Assembly: GCF_027497495.1 (NCBI RefSeq)
Contig: NZ_CP114205.1
Location: 5,828,001-5,892,000 of the forward strand
Source: Streptomyces tubercidicus
GTDB lineage: Bacteria; Actinomycetota; Actinomycetes; Streptomycetales; Streptomycetaceae
DNA: 64,000 bases
Reading direction: 5' to 3'
Shown: piece after piece, positions 50,260-59,017 of the stretch
Layout: the number at the start of each line of letters is the position of its first letter
Numbering within the stretch: the first letter of the stretch is position 1
Program-made: the position numbers and the translations under genes
Notes under the pieces: model-generated
The model's input: only the letters and a program-made list of their open reading frames with translations
The model's database searches: none
What the model was told of the DNA's origin: nothing

Positions 50260-51576
50260 ATGACGGAGCCCGGCACGGCCGAGACCCAGGATCTTCCCCC
50301 CATAGCCGAGCGGGGCGCGGCAGCAGCACCGGCCGCGTCCCGCCGTACCAGCCTCCTCGTCACCCTCGTCCTCGGCGGCCTCACGGCGGTCCCGCCGCTC
50401 TCCATGGACATGTACCTCCCGGCCCTGCCGCAGGTCACCGCCGCCCTGCACAGCCCGGCCGCCACCGTCCAGCTCACCCTCACCACCTGCCTGGCGGGCA
50501 TGGCGCTGGGGCAGATGATCGTCGGCCCGATGAGCGACAAGTGGGGCCGCCGCCGCCCGCTGCTGGCCGGGATGGTGGTCTACATCCTGGCCACCGCCCT
50601 GTGCGCGGTCGCCACCAACGTCGAACTCCTCATCGCCTTCCGCCTGTTGCAGGGTCTGGCGGGCGCGGCCGGCATCGTCATCGCACGGGCGATGGTCCGC
50701 GATCTGTACGACGGCGTGGCGATGGCCCGGTTCTTCTCCACCTTGCTGCTGATCTCCGGGGTGGCGCCGGTCGTCGCTCCGCTCATTGGCGCCCAGATCC
50801 TCCGGTTCACCGACTGGCGCGGGGTCTTCGTCGTCCTCACCGCCGTCGGGGTCGCGCTCACCCTCCTGGTGTGGCGCAAACTCCATGAGACCCTGCCGCC
50901 CGCGCGCCGGCACTCCGGCGGCCTCGGCCAGACCCTGCGCACCATGCGCGATCTGCTCGCCGACCGGGCCTTCTCCGGCTACCTCCTCGTCGGCGCCTTC
51001 GCCTTCGCCGCCCTCTTCGCCTATATCTCCGCCTCGCCGTTCGTGATCCAGGAGATCTACGGCGCCTCCCCGCAGATCTTCAGCCTGCTCTTCGGCATCA
51101 ACTCCGTCGGCCTGGTGGCCGTCGGCCAGATCAACGGCAAGATCCTGGTGGGCCGGGTCAGCCTGGACAAGGTGCTCGGCACCGGCCTGACGCTGATCGC
51201 CCTCGCCGCGACCGCCCTGCTCCTGATGTCCGCCGGCGTCTTCGGCCCGGTCGGTCTGGTCCCGACGGCCGCCGGTCTCTTCGTCCTGATGTCCTCGATG
51301 GGCCTGGTCATGCCGAGCACCAACACTCTGGCGCTGCTGCGCACCCGGCACGCGGCCGGCTCCGCCTCCGCGCTGCTGGGCACCTCCACCTTCCTGCTCG
51401 GCTCGGTGGCCTCCCCGCTGGTGGGTATCGCGGGCGAGCGGACCGCCGTGCCCATGGCGCTCGTACAGCTCTCCTGCGCCGTCTTGGCGCTCGTCAGCTT
51501 TCTGGGACTGTGCCGCCCGTGGCAGCGTAGGGGGGAGAGCAACGGGAGCACGGCGGGCGAGAGGACCAGGCTCTGA
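50260..51576 (+). CDS. MFS exporter, Bcr/CflA family
   Basis: A 438-residue 12-helix exporter of the Bcr/CflA drug-resistance family. The entry motif LSMDMYLPALPQV (~residue 48), MALGQMIVGPMSDKWGRRRPL, and RLLQGLAGAAGIVIARAMVRDLYDG are all typical. GGAG six bases before ATG 50,260 decides the start over earlier in-frame codons. Substrates range from bicyclomycin to cysteine and cannot be predicted. The serine hydrolase gene starts within its stop codon region. Confidence 0.9.
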   Translation: MTEPGTAETQDLPPIAERGAAAAPAASRRTSLLVTLVLGGLTAVPPLSMDMYLPALPQVTAALHSPAATVQLTLTTCLAGMALGQMIVGPMSDKWGRRRPLLAGMVVYILATALCAVATNVELLIAFRLLQGLAGAAGIVIARAMVRDLYDGVAMARFFSTLLLISGVAPVVAPLIGAQILRFTDWRGVFVVLTAVGVALTLLVWRKLHETLPPARRHSGGLGQTLRTMRDLLADRAFSGYLLVGAFAFAALFAYISASPFVIQEIYGASPQIFSLLFGINSVGLVAVGQINGKILVGRVSLDKVLGTGLTLIALAATALLLMSAGVFGPVGLVPTAAGLFVLMSSMGLVMPSTNTLALLRTRHAAGSASALLGTSTFLLGSVASPLVGIAGERTAVPMALVQLSCAVLALVSFLGLCRPWQRRGESNGSTAGERTRL

Positions 51577-52709
51577 ACGCGACGGCACTGACCTACGGCA
51601 CACCGGCCTGCGCGGGGCTGGACCCGGGCTGGACCGAACGGCTGGTCCGCGGGGTGCGGGCGCTGCCCGAGGGCCGGCCGCCCTGGGCCCCCGGCGTCGT
51701 CGTGCTGGCGGGCCGGGGCCCGGTCGTCGCCGTCGAGGCCGCCGCCGGCTGGGCGCTGCGCTACCGGGCCTACGACCCCGAGCGGGACCGCGGACTCGAT
51801 CTGCCCCGCGACCTGTGGGAGCCGATGCGGGTCGGCACCGTCTTCGACCTCGCCTCGCTCAGCAAGCTCTTCACCGCCGTCGCCGCGCTCCAGCAGGTCG
51901 AACGGGGCCGGCTGAACCTCGGCGACGAGGTCCGGGCCGACCTCCCCGCCTTCGCCCCCGGCATCACCGTCCGGCAGCTGCTCACCCACACCTCGGGGCT
52001 CGCCCCCGAGCTCCCCTTCTACGACCACCGGGACCGCGCCGCCCAACTCGCGCTGCTGTGGCGGGAGGCGGCGGCCCCCAGCGGCGGCCCGAGCCCCGTC
52101 CACCGCTACTCCGACCTCAACCTCATCGCCCTTCAGCTGATCCTGGAGCAGCGCACCGGGCACCGGCTCGACGCCCTGATCCGCGACGGCATCACCGGCC
52201 CGCTGGGCATGTCCAGCACCTCGTACGGGCCGCTGGCACCGCACGGCGTCGCGGCCACCGAGGACCAGCGGCGGCCCTGGGCCAAGGCGGACCGCGGGCT
52301 GCTCCGCGGCGAGGTGCACGACGAGAACGCCTGGGCGCTGGGCGGCGTCGCCGGCCACGCCGGACTCTTCTCCACCGCCCAGGACCTGGCCGTGCTGTGC
52401 CGCACGCTGCTCAACGGCGGCGTCTACGGCACGGCCCGGATCCTCGGCCCGGACACCGTCGCCGCCCTCCTCGACCCGCCCGGCCTCGGCTTCGGCGTCG
52501 ACCAGCCGTATTTCATGGGCGAGTTGGCGGGCCGGGGCGCGGCCGGGCACACCGGCTTCACCGGCACCAGCCTGGTCCTGGACCGCGCCACCGACACGTT
52601 CCTCGTCCTGCTCGCCAACACCGTCCACCCCCGCCGCCGCACCGGCGGCAGCGCGCCGCGCGCCGCGGCCGCCACCCGGCTGGCCCGTGCCGTGGCCCGC
52701 GCCACCTGA
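51573..52709 (+). CDS. Serine hydrolase, beta-lactamase/DD-peptidase family (probable CTG start)
   Basis: A serine beta-lactamase-fold hydrolase. SLSKLF is the SxxK motif (~residue 93 from the CTG start), YSDLN the YxN motif, and HTGFTGTS the KTG-like motif. The first ATG/GTG/TTG in frame is GTG 51,654, but the 27 codons before it read like the conserved N-terminus (LDPGWTERLVRGV). CTG 51,573 stands eight bases behind GAGAGG and overlaps the exporter stop as CTGA, so I place the start there. The frame is closed by a stop at 51,528. The substrate is unknown; no signal peptide is seen. Confidence 0.8.
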   Translation: MNATALTYGTPACAGLDPGWTERLVRGVRALPEGRPPWAPGVVVLAGRGPVVAVEAAAGWALRYRAYDPERDRGLDLPRDLWEPMRVGTVFDLASLSKLFTAVAALQQVERGRLNLGDEVRADLPAFAPGITVRQLLTHTSGLAPELPFYDHRDRAAQLALLWREAAAPSGGPSPVHRYSDLNLIALQLILEQRTGHRLDALIRDGITGPLGMSSTSYGPLAPHGVAATEDQRRPWAKADRGLLRGEVHDENAWALGGVAGHAGLFSTAQDLAVLCRTLLNGGVYGTARILGPDTVAALLDPPGLGFGVDQPYFMGELAGRGAAGHTGFTGTSLVLDRATDTFLVLLANTVHPRRRTGGSAPRAAAATRLARAVARAT

Positions 52710-52749
52710 CCAGGCAGGGCACGCCACAGGGGCCCGTAGAATTTCCCCC

Positions 52750-53706
52750 ATGCACGAGGAACTGCGCGCCGCGCTGGCGGGCCTGCTCGACGGCCTGCCG
52801 CCCAAACAGGCCGCGCAGGCAGTCGACCGTCTGATCGCCAACTACCGGGGCCGCACCCCCACCGACGCCCCGGTCCTGCGCGACCGCGCGGATGTGGCCG
52901 CGTACGCCGCCTACCGCATGCCGGCCACCTTCGAAGCCGTACGGGCCGCGCTGACCGCGTTCGCCGCCCGGGTCCCGGACTGGTCCCCGGCCAGCCATGT
53001 GGACATCGGCGGCGGCACCGGCGCCGCCACCTGGGCCACCGCAGCCACCTGGGAAGGCCCGCACAGCACCGTCCTGGACTGGGCCCAGCCCGCCCTGGAC
53101 CTCGGCCGGGAACTGGCCGCCAAGACCCTCCCCGACACCAGCTGGCAACGGCAGACCATCGGCGAGGGCCTGACCGTCCCCGCCGGTACGGACCTCGTCA
53201 CCGTCTCCTACGTCCTGGGCGAACTCCGCCCCGAGGACCGCCGCGCCGTCGTCGCCGCAGCCACCACGGCCCGCGCCGTCGTCCTGATCGAACCCGGCAC
53301 CCCCGACGGCTACCTCCGCATCCGCGAGGCCCGCACCCAGCTCATCGAGGCCGGTCTGCGCATCGTCGCCCCCTGCCCGCACAGCGACACCTGTCCGATC
53401 GTCCCCGGGGAAGACTGGTGCCACTTCGCGGCCCGGGTCAACCGCTCCTCCCTCCACCGTCAGGTCAAGGGCGGCTCCCTCCCGTACGAGGACGAAAAGT
53501 TCAGCTACGTCGCGGCCACCACCCCCGACGCCACCCCGGCCCCCGCCCGCATCATCCGCAAACCCCAACTCCGCAAAGGCCAGGTCCTCCTGGACCTCTG
53601 CACGACAGCGGACGGCCTCCAGCGCACGACGGTGACCAAGCGGCACGGCGCCGCCTACCGCGAGGCCCGCGACGCCTCCTGGGGCGACGACTGGCCCCAC
53701 GGCTGA
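52750..53706 (+). CDS. Rsm22-like small-subunit ribosomal RNA methyltransferase
   Basis: A 318-residue protein of the Rsm22 family. The SAM site is VDIGGGTGAATWA (~residues 85-97), VSYVLGEL follows, and a Cys cluster (CPHSDTCPI, then DWCHF) fits the metal-binding part of the family. The C-terminus (SYVAAT, RKGQVLLDLC) is also typical. Members act on ribosomes in mitochondria and bacteria, though the bacterial target is poorly known. ATG 52,750 is the family start. Confidence 0.88.
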   Translation: MHEELRAALAGLLDGLPPKQAAQAVDRLIANYRGRTPTDAPVLRDRADVAAYAAYRMPATFEAVRAALTAFAARVPDWSPASHVDIGGGTGAATWATAATWEGPHSTVLDWAQPALDLGRELAAKTLPDTSWQRQTIGEGLTVPAGTDLVTVSYVLGELRPEDRRAVVAAATTARAVVLIEPGTPDGYLRIREARTQLIEAGLRIVAPCPHSDTCPIVPGEDWCHFAARVNRSSLHRQVKGGSLPYEDEKFSYVAATTPDATPAPARIIRKPQLRKGQVLLDLCTTADGLQRTTVTKRHGAAYREARDASWGDDWPHG

Positions 53707-53785
53707 TTCCCCCGTCGGGCCGTGGGCCCCGCCGGGCCATGGCGCACTCCCGTCGGGCCGCGGCTCACCCCCCGGCCGGGCCCGG

Positions 53786-53989
53786 TCACTCCTTCCGGGA
53801 CCGCTCCTGGAACTTGCGCAACAGCTCATCGCGCCGGGCGCGCTCAGCGCGTTCCTGGCCGCCGTGGCCGGTGCCCTTGCCGCCGCGCAGCGCGCCCCGC
53901 GAGAGCTTGTTCCGGGTCCCTCCCCCACGCCTGAACGGCGCGGGGGGACCCCCACCTCCGAGCATGCCGCCCGCATTTCCCTTGCTCAT
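53786..53989 (-). CDS. DUF6243 small basic protein
   Basis: A 67-residue, very basic, glycine-rich protein (MSKGNAGGMLGGGG start, RRDELLRKFQERSRKE end) of the DUF6243 family found in Streptomyces. AGGGGA precedes ATG 53,989. Function unknown. It is divergent from the TetR gene, and the three operator copies between them suggest that TetR represses it. Confidence 0.75.
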   Translation of the reverse strand: MSKGNAGGMLGGGGPPAPFRRGGGTRNKLSRGALRGGKGTGHGGQERAERARRDELLRKFQERSRKE

Positions 53990-54013
53990 GGGAGTCCCCT
54001 TTCCTGGGTGATG

Positions 54014-54083
54014 GCGAGACGAGTCGTCTCGCTCGACGTCCACTATGCGCGAGACGTGCCGTCTCGTCAAGACGATACGTCTC
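54014..54083. promoter_or_regulatory. Three TetR operator copies (GAGACG-N3-CGTCTC)
   Basis: Site 1 at 54,016-54,030 (centre AGT; the dyad extends to 54,014-54,032), site 2 at 54,051-54,065 (centre TGC), and site 3 at 54,069-54,083 (centre ATA, first base A). They fill the 120-base gap between the divergent DUF6243 and TetR start codons. Centre spacings are 35 and 18 bases. Confidence 0.85.
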
Positions 54084-54109
54084 GCCTCCTCCGCGTTAGA
54101 CTCCGCGCC

Positions 54110-54706
54110 ATGGCGAAGACTTCACCCCCCGACTCCTCCCGCCGCAGCGAACGCTCCCGCCGCGCGATCTTCGATGCCGCCCTCGCGCTCGTCGGCGAGG
54201 TCGGCTACGACAAACTCACGATCGAAGGCATCGCCTCCCGGGCCGGGGTCGGCAAGCAGACGATCTACCGCTGGTGGCCCTCCAAGGCGGCCGTGCTGCT
54301 GGACGCCTTCACCGAGGGCGTCGAGGACTACTCCGCGGGCCTGCCGGACACCGGCGATCTGGCCGCGGACCTGAAGTTCGTGCTGCATGCGACCACCGAC
54401 GAATTCAACGACCCGGCGTTCCAGGCCCCCTATCGCGCCCTCGCGGCCGCCGGCGCCAACGACGAGGAGCTCTCCCGTACCTTCGTCGCGCGGCTGATGG
54501 AACCCGGCATCCGGGTCTACGTCGAGCGGCTGCGGGCGGCGCAGGAGGCGGGCGAGGTGGCCGACGACATCGATGTGCGGATCGCCGTCGAGATGCTGCT
54601 GAGTCCCTTCTCACAGCGCTGGCTGATGCGCACTGGCGAATTGACCTACGACTTCGTCGACACCCTCGTCGACCAGTTCCTGCGGGGAGTGCAGCCGCGC
54701 GGCTGA
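54110..54706 (+). CDS. TetR-family regulator
   Basis: A 198-residue TetR-family repressor. The helix-turn-helix is at ~residues 15-60 (RRAIFDAALALVGEVGYDKL, GIASRAGVGKQTIYRWWPSK), and the C-terminal ligand domain is of the TetR_C_16/33 kind. ATG 54,110 is the only start consistent with family length; the frame is open further upstream, through the operators. Autoregulation and control of DUF6243 are implied by the operators. The ligand is unknown. Confidence 0.9.
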   Translation: MAKTSPPDSSRRSERSRRAIFDAALALVGEVGYDKLTIEGIASRAGVGKQTIYRWWPSKAAVLLDAFTEGVEDYSAGLPDTGDLAADLKFVLHATTDEFNDPAFQAPYRALAAAGANDEELSRTFVARLMEPGIRVYVERLRAAQEAGEVADDIDVRIAVEMLLSPFSQRWLMRTGELTYDFVDTLVDQFLRGVQPRG

Positions 54707-54868
54707 GCGGACGGGTGACCGGGCTCCGGCGGCGCCGTCGTGCCGCCGATGCCCCGAATTGCCGGTATTCATCCTTCGTTCGTTCACCCCGGATCCGCAC
54801 ACCGGTCACCCGAGGAGCAGGATGGTGGCAGCATTGATCCCAGACCACCGCTCGAAGTGAGGGGATAG

Positions 54869-55615
54869 ATGGAACGCAAGAGCAGGTTCTCCCAGTGGCT
54901 TCGCCGGCCGAAGAGCGGATCGGACGGCGGCGATACGGACACGGGATCAGCGGCCGCGCGCGGCCGCGAGGACCTGCTGCTGGCGGCGGCCGACGCGGGT
55001 TTCCCGGTGGCCCCGGCGGCGCACCCCTCCGGCTACGGCTGTTCCTGTGAACGCATCGGCTGTCCCACCCCCGGCCGCCACCCCGTCTCCTTCGGCTGGC
55101 AGACCGTCGCCAGCACCGACCGCGACAAGGTCGCCGCCTGGGTCCGCACCCTCCCGCAGGCCAACTTCATCACCGCCACCGGCATCACCCACGACGTACT
55201 GGACGTCCCCGTCGAGGCGGGCCGCAGCGCCCTGGGACGGCTGGACGCGGCGGGCATCGACGTCGGACCGATCACCCTCAGCGGCGCCGGTTTCGGCGAC
55301 GGCCGGATGCTCTTCTTCACCGCCACCCGCGGCACCCCGGACGACGAGGACGAGTGGTGGCCCTGCGAGCTGGACTGCCACCCCGAGACCATGGATGAGC
55401 ATCCGGGGCTGCGCTGGCACTGCCGCGGCAGCTATGTGCTGCTGCCGCCCTCGACGCTGCCCGGCGACCAGCCCGCGGTGACCTGGCTGCGCGGCCCCGA
55501 ACTGCCGCTGCCCGACCCGCTGACGCTGCTGGCGTCGCTCACCGACGCCTGCGCGGAGTTCAACGACCGCGAGCCGCACCACCACGAGGCACACGCCTGG
55601 CCGATCGGCCGCTGA
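54869..55615 (+). CDS. Bifunctional primase/polymerase (Prim-Pol) domain protein
   Basis: A 248-residue protein with the bifunctional DNA primase/polymerase N-terminal domain. The start of the domain is LLAAADAGFPVAP (~38-50); a Cys/His region with CSCERIGCPTPGRHP and GWQTVASTDRDKVAAWV follow, then WHCRGSYVLLPPSTLPG. No helicase is attached, so it is the short chromosomal type common in Streptomyces. Its role is unproven. The gene ends at a bidirectional terminator. Confidence 0.82.
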   Translation: MERKSRFSQWLRRPKSGSDGGDTDTGSAAARGREDLLLAAADAGFPVAPAAHPSGYGCSCERIGCPTPGRHPVSFGWQTVASTDRDKVAAWVRTLPQANFITATGITHDVLDVPVEAGRSALGRLDAAGIDVGPITLSGAGFGDGRMLFFTATRGTPDDEDEWWPCELDCHPETMDEHPGLRWHCRGSYVLLPPSTLPGDQPAVTWLRGPELPLPDPLTLLASLTDACAEFNDREPHHHEAHAWPIGR

Positions 55616-55677
55616 CCGGGCCCGCGCCCCGCCCGCTCAGCCCGTACGCACGAAGAAGCGCGGGACGAACCGTACGA

Positions 55678-55717
55678 AGAAGGGCCGCCGGGATCACCTC
55701 ACCCCGACGGCCCTTCT
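55678..55717. terminator. Bidirectional terminator
   Basis: Fifteen-base stem with one mismatch (55,678-55,692 with 55,703-55,717), ten-base loop, between the primase-like gene and the convergent iron-uptake operon. Confidence 0.8.
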
Positions 55718-55744
55718 CCCTGTCCGCATCCGGCCGGAGCGCCC

Positions 55745-56731
55745 TTACTGCGCCTCCACCGACGTCTTGCCCTCCCGCCGGTTCAGGATGACGACCTTCT
55801 CGCCGGAGCCCTTGGCCGGCACCGTGACCGCCTGGGAGGAGACGGTGGTGAACGTCATCCGGTTGGTCTTCTTCTCCGGCCCCACCATCAGGCCCCGGAG
55901 CCCCGCCGGCACCCGGATCGTCGCCCCGGCGAACATCGTCTGCTGCTGGTGGTAGACGGTCGAGAAGAACACCAGGGCGCCGCCGTCCGTGGTCCGCAGC
56001 GCCACCGGCGGATGCTCCGAGGGGGAGTCCTGCCACTGGATGCGCGAACCGACCTGACGGCCGTCCGTGACGCGCCGGGCCCGCCAGCCGTCGGTCTGCG
56101 GACCGGGCGCGAACACGCTGCCCTTACCGGTGTTGAGATAGTCCGCGTAGGCCCGGCTCAGCTTGCCGGGGGCCACCGTCAGACCGGACCCGGAGCCCAT
56201 CGGCACCGCCTCGGCGTAGCCGTCCTTCGTCTTCAGCTCCGGCGCCTTGTTGCCCGGGAACTGCGCGAAGTACACCGCGCGCCACTTCTCCGCGAGGTCA
56301 TTGCGGCTGAACACCAGGAACCAGCGGGTGGGATGGCCCTTGGCGTCCTTGCGGTTGCTCATCGCGTCGGCGATGAAGTACTTCGGCCAGCCCGCCTGCT
56401 TGGGGACGGTGACGTGCGGCTCCTGGAACTCCAGTGCGCGAAAGCCCGGATTGCCCTGCGGCCGGAGGGCGTGTGCCGCCTTTATCCCGGCCTGGTCGAT
56501 CGCGAGCAGCGCGCCCCCCTCGAAGGCGGGGTTCAGCTTCGGGTCCAGCTGCCGGTAGGCCCGGTTGAAGCTGTCGGTGAAGCGGGAGAGGGCCTTGGTG
56601 CCCTCAGCCTTCGACACCGCCGGCAGCATCTCCCTCTCGCCGTGCACCGTCATGCACCCGCTCAGTATCACCAGCGCCGCCGCTGCCGACGTCAGTGTTG
56701 CGGGCACCCGGAACGGCGACCTGCGTGTCAT
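55745..56731 (-). CDS. Lipoprotein of unknown function, last gene of the efe operon
   Basis: A 328-residue lipoprotein. Signal: TRRSPFRVP, then TLTSAAAALVILSGC, with the lipobox Cys at residue 26 (56,654-56,656). The mature part has a domain of WFLVFSRNDLAEKWRAVYFAQ type and no recognisable catalytic motif. The first 128 bases lie inside the end of efeU in another frame, so the signal peptide and the EfeU tail are coded by the same DNA. Transcribed behind efeO-efeB-efeU, it may take part in iron handling at the membrane. Confidence 0.75.
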   Translation of the reverse strand: MTRRSPFRVPATLTSAAAALVILSGCMTVHGEREMLPAVSKAEGTKALSRFTDSFNRAYRQLDPKLNPAFEGGALLAIDQAGIKAAHALRPQGNPGFRALEFQEPHVTVPKQAGWPKYFIADAMSNRKDAKGHPTRWFLVFSRNDLAEKWRAVYFAQFPGNKAPELKTKDGYAEAVPMGSGSGLTVAPGKLSRAYADYLNTGKGSVFAPGPQTDGWRARRVTDGRQVGSRIQWQDSPSEHPPVALRTTDGGALVFFSTVYHQQQTMFAGATIRVPAGLRGLMVGPEKKTNRMTFTTVSSQAVTVPAKGSGEKVVILNRREGKTSVEAQ

Positions 56732-57596
56732 GGGGCTCGGGCTCCTTCGGGGCGACCGGGGCGGACTGGGCGGCCGCCGGGGTGGCACGATTCGGCGCAA
56801 CCCTACCGGGGGCCAGGAAGAGGGCGAGCGTGGGGAGGAGATACAGAGCCCACACCGTGACCTGAAGGACCGTCGGGTCCGGCTGGAAGTTGAAGACGCC
56901 CTTCAGCAGCGTCCCGTACCAGCTGTCGGCCGGGATCTGCGCGCTGATGTCGAACGCCCGGGTGGCCAGCCCCGGCAGGATGTCCGCCTCCTGCAGATCG
57001 TGGAAGCCGTACGCCAGCACGCCCGCCGCGACCACCACCAGCATGCCGCCGGTCCAGGTGAAGAACTTCGCCAGGTTGATCCGCACCGCACCGCGGTAGA
57101 ACAGCCAGCCCAGCAGCACCGCCGTCAGCAGCCCCAGCAGCGCCCCGACCAGCGGCCGTACGCCGTCGTTCGCGGACTGCGCCGCCGTCCAGATGAACAG
57201 CGCGGTCTCCAGGCCCTCGCGGCCCACCGACAGGAACGCGGTCACCACCAGCGCCACGGTGCCCATCTGGAGCGCCGCGTCCAGCTTGCCGTGCAGCTCC
57301 CGCTTCAGATGCCGCGCGGTGCGCCGCATCCAGAAGACCATCCACGTCACCAGGCCCACCGCGATGACCGACAGTGAACCGCCCAGCGCTTCCTGGGCCT
57401 CGAAGGTCAGCGTCTGCGAACCGAACTGGAGCGCCGCACCGAACGCGAACGACAGCACCACGGCGAGCGCGATACCGAGCCAGACCGGGCGCAGCGCCTC
57501 CCGCCTCCCGGTCTTGACCAGGTAGGCGATGAGAATGCAGACGACGAGGCTGGCTTCCAGGCCCTCGCGCAGACCGATCAGGTAGTTGCCGAACAC
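56604..57596 (-). CDS. efeU: Iron permease, FTR1/EfeU family
   Basis: A 330-residue seven-helix iron permease. Both REGLE motifs are present: GLREGLEASLVV near residue 9 and VGREGLETALF near 125. The last ~55 residues after VAPNRATPAAA are hydrophilic and low-complexity, and overlap the start of the lipoprotein gene. EfeU imports ferric iron oxidised or delivered by EfeO and EfeB. The gene order on the minus strand is efeO, efeB, efeU. Confidence 0.92.
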   Translation of the reverse strand: MFGNYLIGLREGLEASLVVCILIAYLVKTGRREALRPVWLGIALAVVLSFAFGAALQFGSQTLTFEAQEALGGSLSVIAVGLVTWMVFWMRRTARHLKRELHGKLDAALQMGTVALVVTAFLSVGREGLETALFIWTAAQSANDGVRPLVGALLGLLTAVLLGWLFYRGAVRINLAKFFTWTGGMLVVVAAGVLAYGFHDLQEADILPGLATRAFDISAQIPADSWYGTLLKGVFNFQPDPTVLQVTVWALYLLPTLALFLAPGRVAPNRATPAAAQSAPVAPKEPEPHDTQVAVPGARNTDVGSGGAGDTERVHDGARREGDAAGGVEG

Positions 57597-57665
57597 GTCG
57601 GTTCCTTCCCTTCCTTCATGGAGTCGACGACGGGTCTTCGCCGCGTCGGCGGTGGTACGGCGGGG

Positions 57666-58994
57666 TCAGGCGAACAGTGCCCGGCCCCACCAGTCGTCCG
57701 CGTTCCGGACGCCCGGCGGTACCGCGAAGAGCGCGGAACCCACGTGCTGGATGTACTCGTTGAGTGCGTCGTTCGCCGCCAGCCGCTTCTGCAGCGGGAC
57801 GAAGCCCTGGCGTACGTCCCGCTGGTAGGCGAGGAAGAACAGCCCCGCGTCCAGCCGGCCCAGCCCGTCCGTCCCGTCGGTGAAGGAGTAGCCGCGGCGC
57901 AGGATCCGCACCCCGCCGTTGGAGTCCGGATGCGCCAGGCGGACATGCGCGGTCGGCAGCATCGACTTCAGATGCGGGGTGTCCCGCTCGTTCTTCTTGC
58001 CGACCGGTGCGCCCTCGCCCTTGTTCCGGCCGAAGATGTCCTCCTGCTCCTGGAGCGAGGTGCGGTCCCAGGTCTCGATATGCATCCGGATCCGGCGGGC
58101 GACGAGGTAGGAGCCGCCGGCCATCCAGCTCTCCTTGCCCTTCGCGTCGCCGTCCGCGACCCACACATGCTTGTCCAGCGCGGCGGTGTCGGTGCCCGCG
58201 AGATTGTGGGTGCCGTCCTTGAAGCCGAACATGTTGCGCGGGGTCTGCGCGTCCGGTGTCGTCGACGACGTCTTGCCGAAGCCCAGCTGGGACCAGCGGA
58301 TCGCGACCTTGCCGAAGCCGATACGCGCCAGATTGCGGATCGCGTGCACCGCCACCTGCGGGTCGTCCGCACATGCCTGGACGCACAGATCGCCGCCGCT
58401 GCGCGCCTTGTCGAGGTTGTCGCCGGGGAACTGCGGCAGTTCGATCAGCGCCTCCGGGCGCCGCGCCTTGATGCCGAACCGGTCCTTGCCGTCCTTCTCG
58501 AACAGCGTGGGGCCGATGCCGAAGGTCAGGGTGAGCCGTGACGGCGGCAGCCCGAGCGCCTCGCCGGTGTCGTCCGGCGGCGCCTCCGCCAGCCCGCCGA
58601 CCGCACCGTCACCGACCGCGTCCCCGGCCGTCATCCGCGCCGCCGCCTTCGTCCACTCCTTGAGCAGCGCGATCAGCTCATCGCGGTCGTCGGTGGTGAC
58701 ATCGAACGCGGCGAAGTGCAGCCGGTCCTGGACGGCGCTGGCGATCCCGGCCTGGTGCCGGCCGTGGAAGGCGATCGCGGAGCCCGCGGTCGCGTCCGAG
58801 CCGGCCGGCTGGGTGTCGCCGGCGGTGCGCAGCGCCGCCGCCGTACCGCCGGCCGCGACCGCACCGATCGCCAGCCCCGCGCCGCCCCATCCCAGCAGCG
58901 AACGCCGGGACGGCGCGCGCCCTTCGGTGGTCTGCGTGTCCTCGCCGCTCTCGGTGGCGGTGTTCTCGGTGGACGTGTCGTCGTCGTGCGTCAT
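57666..58994 (-). CDS. efeB: Deferrochelatase/peroxidase EfeB (DyP type), Tat-exported
   Basis: A 442-residue haem peroxidase of the DyP family. A Tat signal is at residues ~28-65 (SRRSLLGWGGAGLAIGAVA). The DyP signature GFKDGTHN and the downstream Arg (RIRMHIETWDR) are intact. EfeB works outside the membrane with EfeO, oxidising ferrous iron or extracting iron from haem. It lies 23 bases after efeO on the minus strand. Confidence 0.92.
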   Translation of the reverse strand: MTHDDDTSTENTATESGEDTQTTEGRAPSRRSLLGWGGAGLAIGAVAAGGTAAALRTAGDTQPAGSDATAGSAIAFHGRHQAGIASAVQDRLHFAAFDVTTDDRDELIALLKEWTKAAARMTAGDAVGDGAVGGLAEAPPDDTGEALGLPPSRLTLTFGIGPTLFEKDGKDRFGIKARRPEALIELPQFPGDNLDKARSGGDLCVQACADDPQVAVHAIRNLARIGFGKVAIRWSQLGFGKTSSTTPDAQTPRNMFGFKDGTHNLAGTDTAALDKHVWVADGDAKGKESWMAGGSYLVARRIRMHIETWDRTSLQEQEDIFGRNKGEGAPVGKKNERDTPHLKSMLPTAHVRLAHPDSNGGVRILRRGYSFTDGTDGLGRLDAGLFFLAYQRDVRQGFVPLQKRLAANDALNEYIQHVGSALFAVPPGVRNADDWWGRALFA

Positions 58995-59017
58995 CGTCTC
59001 CCCTTGCCGGCGGCGGA

